A stretch of DNA of 64,000 bases from Primorskyibacter sedentarius (GCF_004342065.1 NZ_SLZU01000019.1:1-64000); one strand, 5' to 3'. Numbered from the stretch's first letter, positions 54,578 to 63,826 are shown. Notes: generated by a model not told the origin, from the letters alone. Made by a program: numbers and translations.

Positions 54578-56214
54578 CAGCTTTGTGGCGCATCTTCCGA
54601 TTGATCCTGCGTGAACAACCAACCGCCCTGTGGCGTGGCGCCGTTCTCAGCTGTGTTGTCCTGTTGATGGGCGCTGCATTGCTGGGGCTGTCGGGGTGGT
54701 TTATCACCGCTGCCGCCGCTGCGGGGCTGGCGGGTATGGGCGCAGTGTTCGACGTCTTTCGCCCCTCTGCGACGGTGCGGCTTTTAGCACTTGGCCGCGC
54801 CGCCGCGCGCTACGGTGAGCGAATCCTGACCCACGACGCCACCTTGAGGGCCTTGGAATCCCTCCGCGTTCGGCTGCTTGCCGGGCTTGTTACGGCTCCT
54901 TATCCCCGGATGATCCGCATCAGGGGGGCTCAGGCACTGAACCGTTTGACGGCGGATATCGATGTCTTGGATGGCGTGGCGCTGCGGCTCGTCTTGCCCG
55001 TAATGGCCGGGGTGATGGCGCAAGTGGTTGTGTTTGCGGTGCTCTGGGCCTTGGTCGGGCTGCCGGTCGCGCTGTGGATTTTGGCGGGCTATGTCTTCGG
55101 CGGATCAGCGATCTTTGTGCTGGCTACCCGCAAGACGGCGCGCCTGTCACGCCGGGCCGAGGCGGCAGCTCAAGCATTCAGATCGCGCCTGATTGACCTG
55201 ATACGCGGCCGACGCGACCTAGCTGTTCAGGGGCAATTGGTCGCGCAGGCCGATTTTGCATTGGCGGCTGATCGTCGACGCCGCGCATTGCAGACGCAGC
55301 AAGACCACGCTGAACGCCTTGCTGGGGCGGCCCTGCACATGCTGGGTACTGTGATCGCCGGGGGCACGTTGTGGTTGGGGATCAAGATGGTGCAGGCGGG
55401 CGATCTGGCACCATCGTTTGCCGCTCTTGGATTCTTTACAGCCCTCGCGCTGGCGGAAACCATTGCGCCCCTGCGTCGGGCGGCCAGCGATCTGGGGCGC
55501 ATGGCCGAAGCTGCCAGACGCGTATCGCGCGATATCGCGGTGCCATTGCCAACATCCGCACCCTCCGCCGCGACAGGCGGGCGGTTGCAGATCCAGTCAG
55601 TGGCTCTGCTTCGCGCGCTCTCAAAGGTCCCTGTCCTCAAGGATCTGAGCTTTGATGTTCGATCTGGCGAAACCGTTGCGCTGACCGGGCCAAGCGGGTC
55701 TGGAAAATCTACGCTGCTTTTGTCGATTGCGGGTCTGCATCCGGTTACGACCGGGCGGATCACACTGGGCGGTTTGTCGATTTCCGATTGGGATGAGAAG
55801 TCACTTCGCGCAGCCGTCGCGCTGTTGCCGCAACGCAGCGTCCTGATGAGCGGAACGGTCGCGGACGCGCTTCGACTTGCCGCTCCGCACAGCGACGATG
55901 ACACGTTGTTGCAGGTTCTTGAGGCCGTTCAGCTTAATGGCGTTTTGCAGGCAAGAGACGGTTTGAACACCATTATCGGTGCAGGTGGTGACGGATTGTC
56001 CGGCGGCGAAGCGCGCCGATTGGTCTTGGCGCGTGTCTTGCTTCGCCGTCCGAAGGTACTGCTTTTGGACGAGCCGACCGAAGGGCTGGACGAACCCACT
56101 GCTCAGGCCGTGCTTGCAGGGGTGCGCCGGTTCTTGCCGGGCGCGGCTGTTGTGATCGCAGCACACCGCCGTGTTGAAACAAGATTTGCTGATCGAACCG
56201 TCAGTGTAAATTAA
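54574..56214 (+). CDS. cydC: Thiol reductant ABC exporter subunit CydC
   Basis: A 546-residue partner of CydD. The N-terminal membrane domain contains the CydC stretch LGLSGWFITAAAAAGLAG (about 37-54), and the ATPase has GPSGSGKST, LSGGEARR and LLLDEPTEGLDEPT. ATGA overlap with cydD shows coupling. An FNR box separates it from cydA. Confidence 0.94.
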   Translation: MTALWRIFRLILREQPTALWRGAVLSCVVLLMGAALLGLSGWFITAAAAAGLAGMGAVFDVFRPSATVRLLALGRAAARYGERILTHDATLRALESLRVRLLAGLVTAPYPRMIRIRGAQALNRLTADIDVLDGVALRLVLPVMAGVMAQVVVFAVLWALVGLPVALWILAGYVFGGSAIFVLATRKTARLSRRAEAAAQAFRSRLIDLIRGRRDLAVQGQLVAQADFALAADRRRRALQTQQDHAERLAGAALHMLGTVIAGGTLWLGIKMVQAGDLAPSFAALGFFTALALAETIAPLRRAASDLGRMAEAARRVSRDIAVPLPTSAPSAATGGRLQIQSVALLRALSKVPVLKDLSFDVRSGETVALTGPSGSGKSTLLLSIAGLHPVTTGRITLGGLSISDWDEKSLRAAVALLPQRSVLMSGTVADALRLAAPHSDDDTLLQVLEAVQLNGVLQARDGLNTIIGAGGDGLSGGEARRLVLARVLLRRPKVLLLDEPTEGLDEPTAQAVLAGVRRFLPGAAVVIAAHRRVETRFADRTVSVN

Positions 56215-56236
56215 CCTGCATCACAGATACGACTTA

Positions 56237-56250
56237 TTGATTTAGATCAA
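56237..56250. promoter_or_regulatory. Perfect FNR-type box upstream of cydA
   Basis: TTGATTTAGATCAA is an exact TTGAT-N4-ATCAA palindrome, 89 bases before the cydA start. It suggests that cydAB has its own promoter activated by FNR/FnrL at low oxygen. Confidence 0.75.
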
Positions 56251-56338
56251 AGTCACACAACGCTCTTCTCTAGATACATTCCAAACAGAGAATTTGAAGT
56301 CGGGGGGGATTCGGTCCCCGATATCTGGAGCAAGAGAT

Positions 56339-57949
56339 ATGGAATTTGGGATCGTCGAGCTGTCACGCCTGCAATTTGCGGTGACGGTCATGTATCACTT
56401 TCTCTTCGTGCCGCTGACACTGGGTCTGTCGATCCTCGTGGCGATCATGGAGACGGTTTACGTAATGACCAACCGCCCGATCTGGCGGCAAATGACAAAA
56501 TTCTGGGGCATGCTGTTCGGGATCAACTTTGTTCTCGGGGTGGCGACAGGCATCACCATGGAATTCCAGTTCGGAATGAACTGGAGCTACTACAGCCACT
56601 ATGTCGGCGACATCTTCGGGGCCCCCCTGGCCATCGAAGGGCTGATGGCCTTCTTTCTTGAAGCAACCTTTGTGGGGCTGTTCTTCTTCGGATGGGACAA
56701 GCTTAGCAAAGTGGCTCACCTGACGGTGGCTTGGCTCGTGGCCATCGGGTCAAACTTTTCGGCCCTCTGGATCCTGATCGCGAATGGCTGGATGCAGAAC
56801 CCTGTGGGGGCCGAATTCAATCCCATGACCATGCGCATGGAGATGACCGATTTTTTTGAGGTTCTCTTCAACGAGGTCGCGCAAGCGAAATTCGTGCATA
56901 CGGTATCGGCGGGATATGTCACGGCATCGGTCTTCGTGATCGGTGTGTCGGCTTGGTATCTGCTGCGCGATCGCCACGTTGAACTGGCCCGTCGGTCCAT
57001 TACGGTCGGTGCCGCTTTTGGTTTGGCCGCGGCGTTCTCTGTCGTCCTCTTGGGGGATGAATCTGGTTACTCTGCGACACACAGTCAAAAGATGAAGCTC
57101 GCCGCGATTGAAGCCATGTGGGAAACCCACGAGGCCCCCGCGCCCTTCAATCTGGTTGGTTTTCCGGATCAGGAAGCGCGCGAAACGCACTATGCGATAG
57201 AAATTCCATGGGCGATGGGCCTAATCGGCACCCGTTCGCTGACCACCGAAATTCCCGGGATCAACGATCTGGTGGCGCAGGCCGAGGACCGCATCCGCTC
57301 TGGTCTGATTGCATATGAGGCGCTGTTAGAAGTGCGGGAAAATCGCGACGCGACGGACCCGACGGTGATGGCCACCTTTGAAGAGCATTCGGCCGATCTG
57401 GGCTTTGCCTTTCTGCTCAAGAAATATGTCGACAATCCGCTGGACGCGACCGAAGCGCAGATCCTCGCCGCCTCAAACGACACCGTCCCGATGGTCTGGC
57501 CGTTGTTCTGGGCGTTCCGCCTGATGGTCGGCCTTGGCTTCGGTTTCATCGCGACGATGCTGTATTTCTTCTATCGCGCATCCTTCAAGGGCATGAACTT
57601 CCCCCGACCGGCCTTGCACCTTGCCGTCTGGATGATCCCCGCGCCCTGGATCGCGGCAGAGCTGGGCTGGTTCGTGGCCGAGTTCGGACGCCAGCCCTGG
57701 ACCGTGGACGGCGTACTGCCGACGGCGATGTCCGTCAGCGCGCTTTCGATGACCGAAGTGGCGCTGACGCTCGCAGGCTTTGTGATCTTCTACACGATCC
57801 TCTTCATTGTCGAGATGGGCCTGATGCTGAAATACATTCGCAAGGGGCCGTTTCAGGATGTCGAAGAAACCGAGGCCTGGAACACCCGTCACAATGATCG
57901 CCTGGCAGGTCGGAAGAATCCCGACTCCATCGCCATGCCTGCGGAGTAA
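56339..57949 (+). CDS. cydA: Cytochrome bd ubiquinol oxidase subunit I
   Basis: A 536-residue haem-bearing subunit that oxidises quinol and reduces oxygen. Start MEFGIVELSRLQF at 56339, with GAGCAAGAG upstream; an earlier ATG at 56294 lacks conservation. Haem ligands match E. coli with a shift of one: His20 (b595), His187 (b558, FVHTVSAGYV) and Met396 (b558, FRLMVGLG). The proton-channel Glu pair E100/E108 is present. The KLAAIEAMW stretch of the quinol loop (about 253-261) is kept. Confidence 0.95.
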   Translation: MEFGIVELSRLQFAVTVMYHFLFVPLTLGLSILVAIMETVYVMTNRPIWRQMTKFWGMLFGINFVLGVATGITMEFQFGMNWSYYSHYVGDIFGAPLAIEGLMAFFLEATFVGLFFFGWDKLSKVAHLTVAWLVAIGSNFSALWILIANGWMQNPVGAEFNPMTMRMEMTDFFEVLFNEVAQAKFVHTVSAGYVTASVFVIGVSAWYLLRDRHVELARRSITVGAAFGLAAAFSVVLLGDESGYSATHSQKMKLAAIEAMWETHEAPAPFNLVGFPDQEARETHYAIEIPWAMGLIGTRSLTTEIPGINDLVAQAEDRIRSGLIAYEALLEVRENRDATDPTVMATFEEHSADLGFAFLLKKYVDNPLDATEAQILAASNDTVPMVWPLFWAFRLMVGLGFGFIATMLYFFYRASFKGMNFPRPALHLAVWMIPAPWIAAELGWFVAEFGRQPWTVDGVLPTAMSVSALSMTEVALTLAGFVIFYTILFIVEMGLMLKYIRKGPFQDVEETEAWNTRHNDRLAGRKNPDSIAMPAE

Positions 57950-57954
57950 GAACA

Positions 57955-59118
57955 ATGATCCTGCATGAGCTTATGAGCTACGAACTGCTTCGCGTGATCT
58001 GGTGGAGCCTTCTGGGGGTGCTGCTGATCGGGTTTGCCCTGACAGACGGGTTCGACATGGGGGTCGGCGCTTTGCTGCCCTTCGTCGCAAAGACGGATAT
58101 TGAACGCCGCATTGCGATCAATACGGTCGGCCCGGTCTGGGAAGGCAACCAGGTCTGGTTCATCCTCGGGGGTGGTGCGATCTTCGCCGCATGGCCACCG
58201 CTTTACGCGGTCAGTTTCTCTGGCTTCTATCTTGCGATGTTCGTGATCCTGGCGGCCTTCATCGTGCGGCCAGTGGCGTTCAAATACCGATCAAAGCGGG
58301 ATGACCCGCGCTGGCGAAGCGTTTGGGATTGGTCCCTGTTTGCCAGCGGTGCCATCCCCGCGCTCTTGTTTGGTGTGGCTGTCGGCAACGTGATCCAGGG
58401 GGTTCCGTTCCACTTTACCGATGATCTGCACACCATCTACGAGGGTGCATGGTACATGAAGTTCATCGGCCTGCTTGATCCGTTCTCGATCCTTGCCGGT
58501 GTGGTGTCTTTCGCAATGCTGGTGATGCACGGCGGCGCGTGGTTGACCCTGAAAGCACAAGGTGTGGTCCAGTTGCGGGCCCGTATGATCGGATCCATTG
58601 CGGCACTGGTGGCCGTCGGCGCGTACGTTCTGGCGGGCCTGTGGATGGCCGTCGGTATCGAAGGCTACCGGATCGTTGGGGATTACGTCACCAACGGCCC
58701 GTCAAATCCATTGCACTTCGAGGTCGAGCGCACATCCACGTGGCTGAGCGCCTATGCGGATCGTCCGTGGATCACTGTCGCGCCGCTTATCGGGATCGTG
58801 GGCGGATTGCTGACCTTCCTCGGTCTGAGGGCAGGGCGCGAAGTTTCAACACTGCTATTTTCCAAGATGGCAATCCTTGGCGTGATCTCTTCGGTGGGCT
58901 TGACCATGTTCCCCTTCATCATGCCCAGCTCAAGTGATCCTCAGTCCTCCTTGACTGTCTGGAACAGCTCATCCTCGCATCTGACCCTGTTCATCATGCT
59001 GGTGGCCACGGCGATCTTCATGCCGCTGATCCTGATGTACACAGCCTGGGTCTACAAGGTGCTCTGGGGCAAGGTCACCGAGGCCGATGTCTCTGAAAAC
59101 TCTCACTCCGTTTACTGA
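57955..59118 (+). CDS. cydB: Cytochrome bd ubiquinol oxidase subunit II
   Basis: A 387-residue partner of CydA with eight or nine membrane segments and the family landmarks GFALTDGFDMGVGALLPF (about 22-39) and GPVWEGNQVWFILGGG (about 60-75). Five bases after cydA. Normal length. Confidence 0.95.
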   Translation: MILHELMSYELLRVIWWSLLGVLLIGFALTDGFDMGVGALLPFVAKTDIERRIAINTVGPVWEGNQVWFILGGGAIFAAWPPLYAVSFSGFYLAMFVILAAFIVRPVAFKYRSKRDDPRWRSVWDWSLFASGAIPALLFGVAVGNVIQGVPFHFTDDLHTIYEGAWYMKFIGLLDPFSILAGVVSFAMLVMHGGAWLTLKAQGVVQLRARMIGSIAALVAVGAYVLAGLWMAVGIEGYRIVGDYVTNGPSNPLHFEVERTSTWLSAYADRPWITVAPLIGIVGGLLTFLGLRAGREVSTLLFSKMAILGVISSVGLTMFPFIMPSSSDPQSSLTVWNSSSSHLTLFIMLVATAIFMPLILMYTAWVYKVLWGKVTEADVSENSHSVY

Positions 59119-59132
59119 AGAAAGGAAATTCG

Positions 59133-59273
59133 ATGTGGTATTTCGCCTGGATTTTGGGCCTTCCACTGGCCGCTATCTTTGCCGTCATGAACGCGATGTG
59201 GCTGGAGCTGAAAGAAGACGAACGCAAGATGGCCGGAGGCGCAAGCGCTTCTGCTCAGGCCCCACGGTCCTGA
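59133..59273 (+). CDS. cydX: Small cytochrome bd subunit CydX
   Basis: A 46-residue gene too small for most ORF lists. It starts MWYFAWILGLPLAAIFAVMN, the CydX hallmark (short N-terminus, Tyr, Trp-containing membrane helix), and continues AMWLELKEDE, ending in an Ala-rich tail. AAAGGAAA lies eight bases upstream of the ATG at 59133, which is 14 bases after the cydB stop. CydX stabilises the CydAB haems. Confidence 0.93.
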   Translation: MWYFAWILGLPLAAIFAVMNAMWLELKEDERKMAGGASASAQAPRS

Positions 59274-59355
59274 CCGAGGGGCTGGTCCGGCGGCGGTTTT
59301 CTTTCCCCGCTGCCGTGCCGCGAACCCAAAACCTCACAGACAGAAAGTCAGTCTA

Positions 59356-60333
59356 ATGTCAGCTTCAGAAGCAGATCAGGCAGTCGGTTCGCGGCTTGCG
59401 AACCTGCCCATCACGTTCTTTGCCGTCGGTATGGGCATGATGGGGCTGACGTTGGCGTTGCGTGCGGGCGAAACCAGTTTTTCCGTCGGGCATGGCGTAT
59501 CGGTGATCGTGCTTGTGGTGTCTGTGGGAATGCTCGCCGCTGTCGCGATGGGGTACGCGGCCAAGGCACTCTACTATCCTGACAAGGTGACCGAGGATTG
59601 GCACCATCCCGTCAAGATCGCTTTCTTTCCCGCGATCTCGATTTCCTTGCTGCTGCTTTCCACCGCGTTGATGAAGACAAGCCCGACAATTGCCGAACCG
59701 TTGTGGCTGTTTGCGACAGCGTTGCAGGGTGTTCTGGCGCTGTCTGTGATCTCGGCATGGATCGGGCACCGGCCGTTCCAAACTCAGATGATGACGCCCG
59801 CCTGGTTTATCCCGGCCGTGGGTAATGTCATCGTCCCGCTGGCGGGCACCCGCCTTGGCTATTTCGAACTGTCGTGGCTGTTCTTTTCTGGCGGGCTGAT
59901 CTTCTGGATTGTGCTGCTGACACTAGTGATGAACCGCTTGATGTTCCACGACCCGATGCCCGGCAAGATGATCCCGACGCTGATGATACTGGTAGCACCT
60001 CCTGCCGTCTCGTTCAGTTCCTGGCTGCGCTTGAACGGCGAAGTGGACGCCTTTGGGCACCTCCTGCTTAGTGCAGCGTATGTCTTTGCGCTGCTTGTCA
60101 CAACGCAGACGGCGAAGCTGCGCAAGTTGCCGTTCGCGCTGTCATGGTGGGCGTTGTCCTTTCCGATCGCAGCACTGGCGATTGCCAGCTTCGGCTATGC
60201 GCATCAGGCGAGTTCGGTTGCGCATCAGATGATTGGCGCAGGGCTGCTTGCGCTCCTGATCGCGGTTGTGGGCCTGCTGATTGTCCGCACCGGGATGGCC
60301 ATCCGCGCAGGCACCATTTGTGTCCCTGAATAA
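59356..60333 (+). CDS. SLAC1/TehA-family (TDT) transporter
   Basis: A 325-residue protein with about ten membrane helices of the TDT/SLAC1 fold, which includes anion channels and tellurite-resistance protein TehA. N-terminal LANLPITFFAVGMGMMGLTL (about 14-33) and central TPAWFIPAVGNVIVPLAG (about 144-161) are family landmarks. Located between cydX and the sulfur genes, it could export an anion such as sulfite or a C4-dicarboxylate. That is context inference. Confidence 0.87.
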   Translation: MSASEADQAVGSRLANLPITFFAVGMGMMGLTLALRAGETSFSVGHGVSVIVLVVSVGMLAAVAMGYAAKALYYPDKVTEDWHHPVKIAFFPAISISLLLLSTALMKTSPTIAEPLWLFATALQGVLALSVISAWIGHRPFQTQMMTPAWFIPAVGNVIVPLAGTRLGYFELSWLFFSGGLIFWIVLLTLVMNRLMFHDPMPGKMIPTLMILVAPPAVSFSSWLRLNGEVDAFGHLLLSAAYVFALLVTTQTAKLRKLPFALSWWALSFPIAALAIASFGYAHQASSVAHQMIGAGLLALLIAVVGLLIVRTGMAIRAGTICVPE

Positions 60334-60364
60334 ACGTTCCAAATCGCATCAAAGGAGTTCAAGA

Positions 60365-60805
60365 ATGCGTCTTTCCAAAATCCTCTCTGCTTCCGCTCTG
60401 GCCATTGGTCTTGCCACCACTGCGCAGGCCGAAGACCCCAACAAGCTGATCACCATTCTGACCGCACCAGAGCCGCAGACACAGTTGATGGCAATGGTAC
60501 TGACCATGAATGCGATCGCCGCCGGTGCTCAGGCCGAGATGCTGCTGTGCGGGCCGGCCGGTGACATCGCCTTGAAGGACGCGCCTGCATCGGCAACTGT
60601 CGGCCAACCGCCCATGGATGCCAGCCCTCAGGGGTTGATGAAGATGATGATGGCTCAAAAGGGCCTGAAGGTTCAGGTCTGCGCGATCTATCTGCCCGGT
60701 AAAGGGGCGGATGCCTCCGTGCTTTTGGACGGCGTTACAGCTGCTGCACCCGATGCGATGGGGTCCGCGATCGTCGCAGAAGATACGACAGTCATGAGCT
60801 TCTGA
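60365..60805 (+). CDS. Secreted DsrE-like protein
   Basis: A 146-residue protein with a signal peptide (MRLSKILSASALAIGLATTA, cleavage near AQAED). The mature part has the DsrE/DsrF-like alpha/beta pattern with two cysteines, LLCGPAGD (about 61) and VQVCAIYLPG (about 103). DsrE-family proteins trap and transfer persulfide sulfur. A periplasmic member next to a sulfide:quinone-oxidoreductase-like enzyme suggests it accepts the sulfur produced. GGAG at 60353-60356. Confidence 0.8.
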   Translation: MRLSKILSASALAIGLATTAQAEDPNKLITILTAPEPQTQLMAMVLTMNAIAAGAQAEMLLCGPAGDIALKDAPASATVGQPPMDASPQGLMKMMMAQKGLKVQVCAIYLPGKGADASVLLDGVTAAAPDAMGSAIVAEDTTVMSF

Positions 60806-60957
60806 ACGTTCGATGAAACCGCTGTTTCGCGTCACGCAGGGGCGCTTTCATCGAAGACATGGCTGAAACTTTGCTGCGCCTGCGCCGTTTCGGCGGTGCG
60901 GGTGTGGGCAAGACCCCCAAAGCCGGATTAGCAAGGCCTACTGAAAGGAACTGCAGA

Positions 60958-62274
60958 ATGAAGAATATCAATGGCATCCAGGCATCGCGGCGCGCCTTTC
61001 TGGGATTTGCACTCGGTGGGCTTGCGACCGCTGCCGCTGTGCCGCCTGCCGCAGGGCAACAGGTTCAGACGAATGCGCGTATCGTAATCATCGGGGCAGG
61101 GGCGGCCGGTACCTCCCTAGTGAACCGCCTCTGGCGGCGGCTGGAGGGGGCCGATATTACCATTCTCGACCCAAGCGCGGAGCATCTTTATCAACCGGGC
61201 CTGTCGCTGGTGGCCGCCGGTTTGAAGCCAGCCTCCTATACGCAATCCGAAACTGCAGAGTGGCTTCCGAAAGGCATCACTCTGATCCCCGAGGCCGCCG
61301 CTGCCATTGACCCTGTCGCCAAGACGGTCAGCACAAGTGGCGCGCATACTCTTGCGTATGATTTCCTTATCGTTGCACCGGGTCTTGTTCTGGATCACGA
61401 CGCGATAGAGGGATTTTCGCTCGATCTGGTTGGATCAAATGGCATTGGTGCGCTTTATGCCGGTCCGCAATATGCGGCCAAGACATGGGAGGCCGCATCC
61501 AAATTCACCCAAGAGGGTGGCGTTGGTATCTTCACGCGCCCCGCAACAGAGATGAAATGTGCTGGCGCCCCACTCAAGCATACCTTTCTGATCGAAGATA
61601 TCGCCACACGTACTGCCGGGGCGGGCAAACATGAAATGCACTACGCGTCGAACAATGACAGTCTCTTTGGTGTTCCGATCGTTTCAGAAAAGGTGCGAAT
61701 GCTGTTCGAGGATCGCGGCATTACCCCCCAGTACAACCATGTGCTCAAAGCGATGGACCCCGGCCGCAAGATCGCGACATTTGCCACGCCCGATGGAGAT
61801 GCGGAGATGGGGTACGACTACCTCCATGTCATCCCCCCGCAGCGCGCCCCCGATGTGATCCGGCAATCGGGTTTAAGCTGGGCCGACAAATGGACGGATC
61901 AGGGCTGGGTCGAGGTGGATATGAAAACCCTTCGCCATCTGCGATATCCGGATATTTTCGCGCTTGGCGATGTGGCAGGCGTACCCAAAGGCAAAACGGC
62001 GGCTTCGGTGAAATGGCAAGTCCCTGTCGTCGAGGATCATCTGATCGCCGCCATTGAAGGGCGTGAGGGATCTACGATTTATGATGGGTATACGTCATGC
62101 CCGCTCATCACCCGTGTTGGTCGGGCGATGCTGATCGAATTCGACTACCACAACAACCTGACCCCGTCCTTCCCCGGCGTGATCGCGCCGCTGGAGGAGC
62201 TGTGGATCAGCTGGTTGATGAAGGAAGTGGCGCTGAAGGCCACCTATAACGCAATGCTGCGCGGCAAAGCCTGA
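60958..62274 (+). CDS. Sulfide:quinone oxidoreductase / flavocytochrome c-like FAD protein, Tat-exported
   Basis: A 438-residue FAD protein. Start MKNINGIQASRRAFLGFALG at 60958 gives a Tat signal with twin Arg at 11-12. Rossmann motif VIIGAGAAGTS (43-53) binds FAD. Two cysteines remain at the redox site, Cys201 (EMKCAGAPLKH) and Cys381 (YTSCPLITR); the third Cys of some SQRs is absent. The C-terminal amphipathic end (EELWISWLMKEVALKATYNA) may dock to the membrane. Sulfide oxidation feeding quinol to the bd oxidase upstream is the likely role. Flavocytochrome c flavin subunit is the alternative, but no cytochrome partner is seen. Confidence 0.85.
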   Translation: MKNINGIQASRRAFLGFALGGLATAAAVPPAAGQQVQTNARIVIIGAGAAGTSLVNRLWRRLEGADITILDPSAEHLYQPGLSLVAAGLKPASYTQSETAEWLPKGITLIPEAAAAIDPVAKTVSTSGAHTLAYDFLIVAPGLVLDHDAIEGFSLDLVGSNGIGALYAGPQYAAKTWEAASKFTQEGGVGIFTRPATEMKCAGAPLKHTFLIEDIATRTAGAGKHEMHYASNNDSLFGVPIVSEKVRMLFEDRGITPQYNHVLKAMDPGRKIATFATPDGDAEMGYDYLHVIPPQRAPDVIRQSGLSWADKWTDQGWVEVDMKTLRHLRYPDIFALGDVAGVPKGKTAASVKWQVPVVEDHLIAAIEGREGSTIYDGYTSCPLITRVGRAMLIEFDYHNNLTPSFPGVIAPLEELWISWLMKEVALKATYNAMLRGKA

Positions 62275-62285
62275 GGAGAACCAAC

Positions 62286-62639
62286 ATGGAACAATTGACG
62301 CTCGAGACCCTGATCGCCGTATTCGAGGAAATTTTCGGCCGGCCGCTTTTCTGGGTCATGGTTGTTGCGGCGGCCGTCATTACGCTGGCCTACATTTATG
62401 TGCTGATCCGCGACCGTTCGGTATCCATGCGCAAGTTCCTTTTGGCCCAGCTGTCCATGCCGATCGGTGCAGTGGCTGCAGTTGTGTTTGTGCAGTCCGT
62501 GACGCATTCGCAGCTGCGTGACATTGGTGGACCGATCGACGTGATTGTTCTGCTGGGTGTCGCCGCGATGGGGGCCGTTGGGACCGCAATATTTGTCTAC
62601 ACCGCACAGTCGCTCCTGCGATGGAAACTATCGTCCTGA
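62286..62639 (+). CDS. DUF5368 membrane protein
   Basis: A 117-residue protein with three membrane segments, starting MEQLTLETLIAVFEEIFG, 11 bases after the SQR-like gene and preceded by GAGGAG. Members of this family commonly accompany SQR-type and sulfur-handling genes in roseobacters, to my knowledge; their function is not established. It could anchor the exported flavoprotein to the membrane. Confidence 0.82.
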   Translation: MEQLTLETLIAVFEEIFGRPLFWVMVVAAAVITLAYIYVLIRDRSVSMRKFLLAQLSMPIGAVAAVVFVQSVTHSQLRDIGGPIDVIVLLGVAAMGAVGTAIFVYTAQSLLRWKLSS

Positions 62640-62676
62640 TGGTCCAAATCCCAACCGAATACCATCAATCAAATTT

Positions 62677-62705
62677 GGCCCCTCGGGCGGGGCCTGTCAG
62701 TCTTT
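62677..62705 (+). terminator. Putative terminator of the SQR operon
   Basis: GGCCCC (from about 62677) and GGGGCC (about 62689-62694) with a four-to-six-base loop, followed by a T-containing stretch (TGTCAGTCTTTG), 40 bases after the last stop codon. Confidence 0.6.
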
Positions 62706-62813
62706 GATCCTCCGATTCCTAACTATAGAAGCGGACCACTCATTTTAGGGGGATCTGGTCGAGAAAACCAATACCGCCACGCGTTCAACTTCCTTGAGCG
62801 CATGCCCACAGCA

Positions 62814-62999
62814 TCAGGAAGTTAATGCCCTTGTATGGCTCGCCATTGTGGTGCAGTGGAAAACATGCGCCGGATGCACTGCCGCGCGGATCTGTAGCTC
62901 GGCGGTCTGACGATCAAAGTCGCGGGCCAAGACGCGCTGACCGAGCCCTTTCACGCAATTCATCCGCTGACCGGCAGGGTATCGCGCAGCGATGTCCAA
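62814..62999 (-). pseudogene. IS5-family transposase C-terminal remnant
   Basis: The minus strand reads ARYPAGQRMNCVKGLGQRVL then ARDFDRQTAELQIRAAV, the conserved C-terminal end of IS5-type transposases. The expected following residues are replaced, so the fragment is broken on both sides. Confidence 0.8.
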
Positions 63000-63268
63000 A
63001 GAGGATTTGTTTCGGCACGGCTTCGCCGGTGATATTCACTCCTGCGCCGCCAGAGCGCCCGACCGGGATATGTCAAGATGTGCAGCGCCTCGTTTCGTGC
63101 CCTGGCACCGGCGGTGGTTGGCTTCCTTGGTCTGGCGTTGCGGCGAGGCGGGAGGGTTGCGGCGTCGTGACAATTCCGTGCGTCAACGGCGCCGTCGGCC
63201 CACGCGAGATCGACCAACCTCCCTCCCTTCGGGGCTTCGCTCCCCGTCGGCCGAGGCGGAAATTCAGG

Positions 63269-63690
63269 TCAGACAACGGCCTCCTTTTTCCAAGTGAACT
63301 CTGTTTCTTTCTTCCACATCGTCAACTTGAGCACGGCGAGTTTTCGTGCGGCTGTCACGGCCGCCTTCGCGAAGCATCGTTGTCCTGCAAGGCGGACAGC
63401 CCAACTTTTCAAAGGCGTAAAGTTTTGGACCCGTGCGAGCAAGGTTGTCGCGGCCTCGAACAATAAGCTCCGCATGACGCCGTTGCCGCATTTCGGCACC
63501 CGGCCCGACCAATCCACTTCGCCGGACTGGTATCGTTTCGGCGTCTGCCCGAGATAGGCGCCCAGATCCGTCGTCCGGCTGAACCGACCGGGATCATCAA
63601 CCAAGGCGATGACGCTAAGCTCGGTGACCGGACCAACACCGGGAATGGTCCTCGGACGGCGCGCGACAGGATGGGCCTTCTTCTTCTTGG
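63269..63690 (-). pseudogene. IS110-family transposase C-terminal half
   Basis: The frame reads TIPGVGPVTELSVIALVDDP (helix-hairpin-helix of the transposase-20 domain), DLGAYLGQTPKRYQSGEVDW with the catalytic-Ser region SGRVPKCGNGVMRSLLFEAA, and ends at 63269. The N-terminal DEDD domain is missing: upstream in-frame sequence is not transposase-like. It is a different subtype from the N-terminal fragment at 18065. Confidence 0.88.
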
Positions 63691-63826
63691 CAGCATCGCT
63701 GTAGTTCTGTTGGAGTCCATGTTTCCCGGATGGCGCAGCCTCCCACACTGGATCCACACAGTGAATCCCAGACGCGCTTTGTGCAGTAAGGCCGGTCGAA
63801 CGTCCAAAGCAATTGACGACATGCAG

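Larger units (their letters stand above)
62640..63268. other. IS debris after the sulfur island
   Basis: About 630 bases. The sulfur operon ends with a GGCCCCTCGGGCGGGGCC hairpin (62677-62695 area) that looks like a terminator, then IS remnants follow. The IS5 fragment at 62814-62999 is described separately; nothing else is identifiable up to the IS110 remnant. Confidence 0.5.

Noticed and set aside
59087-59356. 89-residue ORF in the cydB-SLAC1 gap
   Set aside because: Out of frame with cydX, which has a conserved N-terminus and ribosome site in the same DNA.
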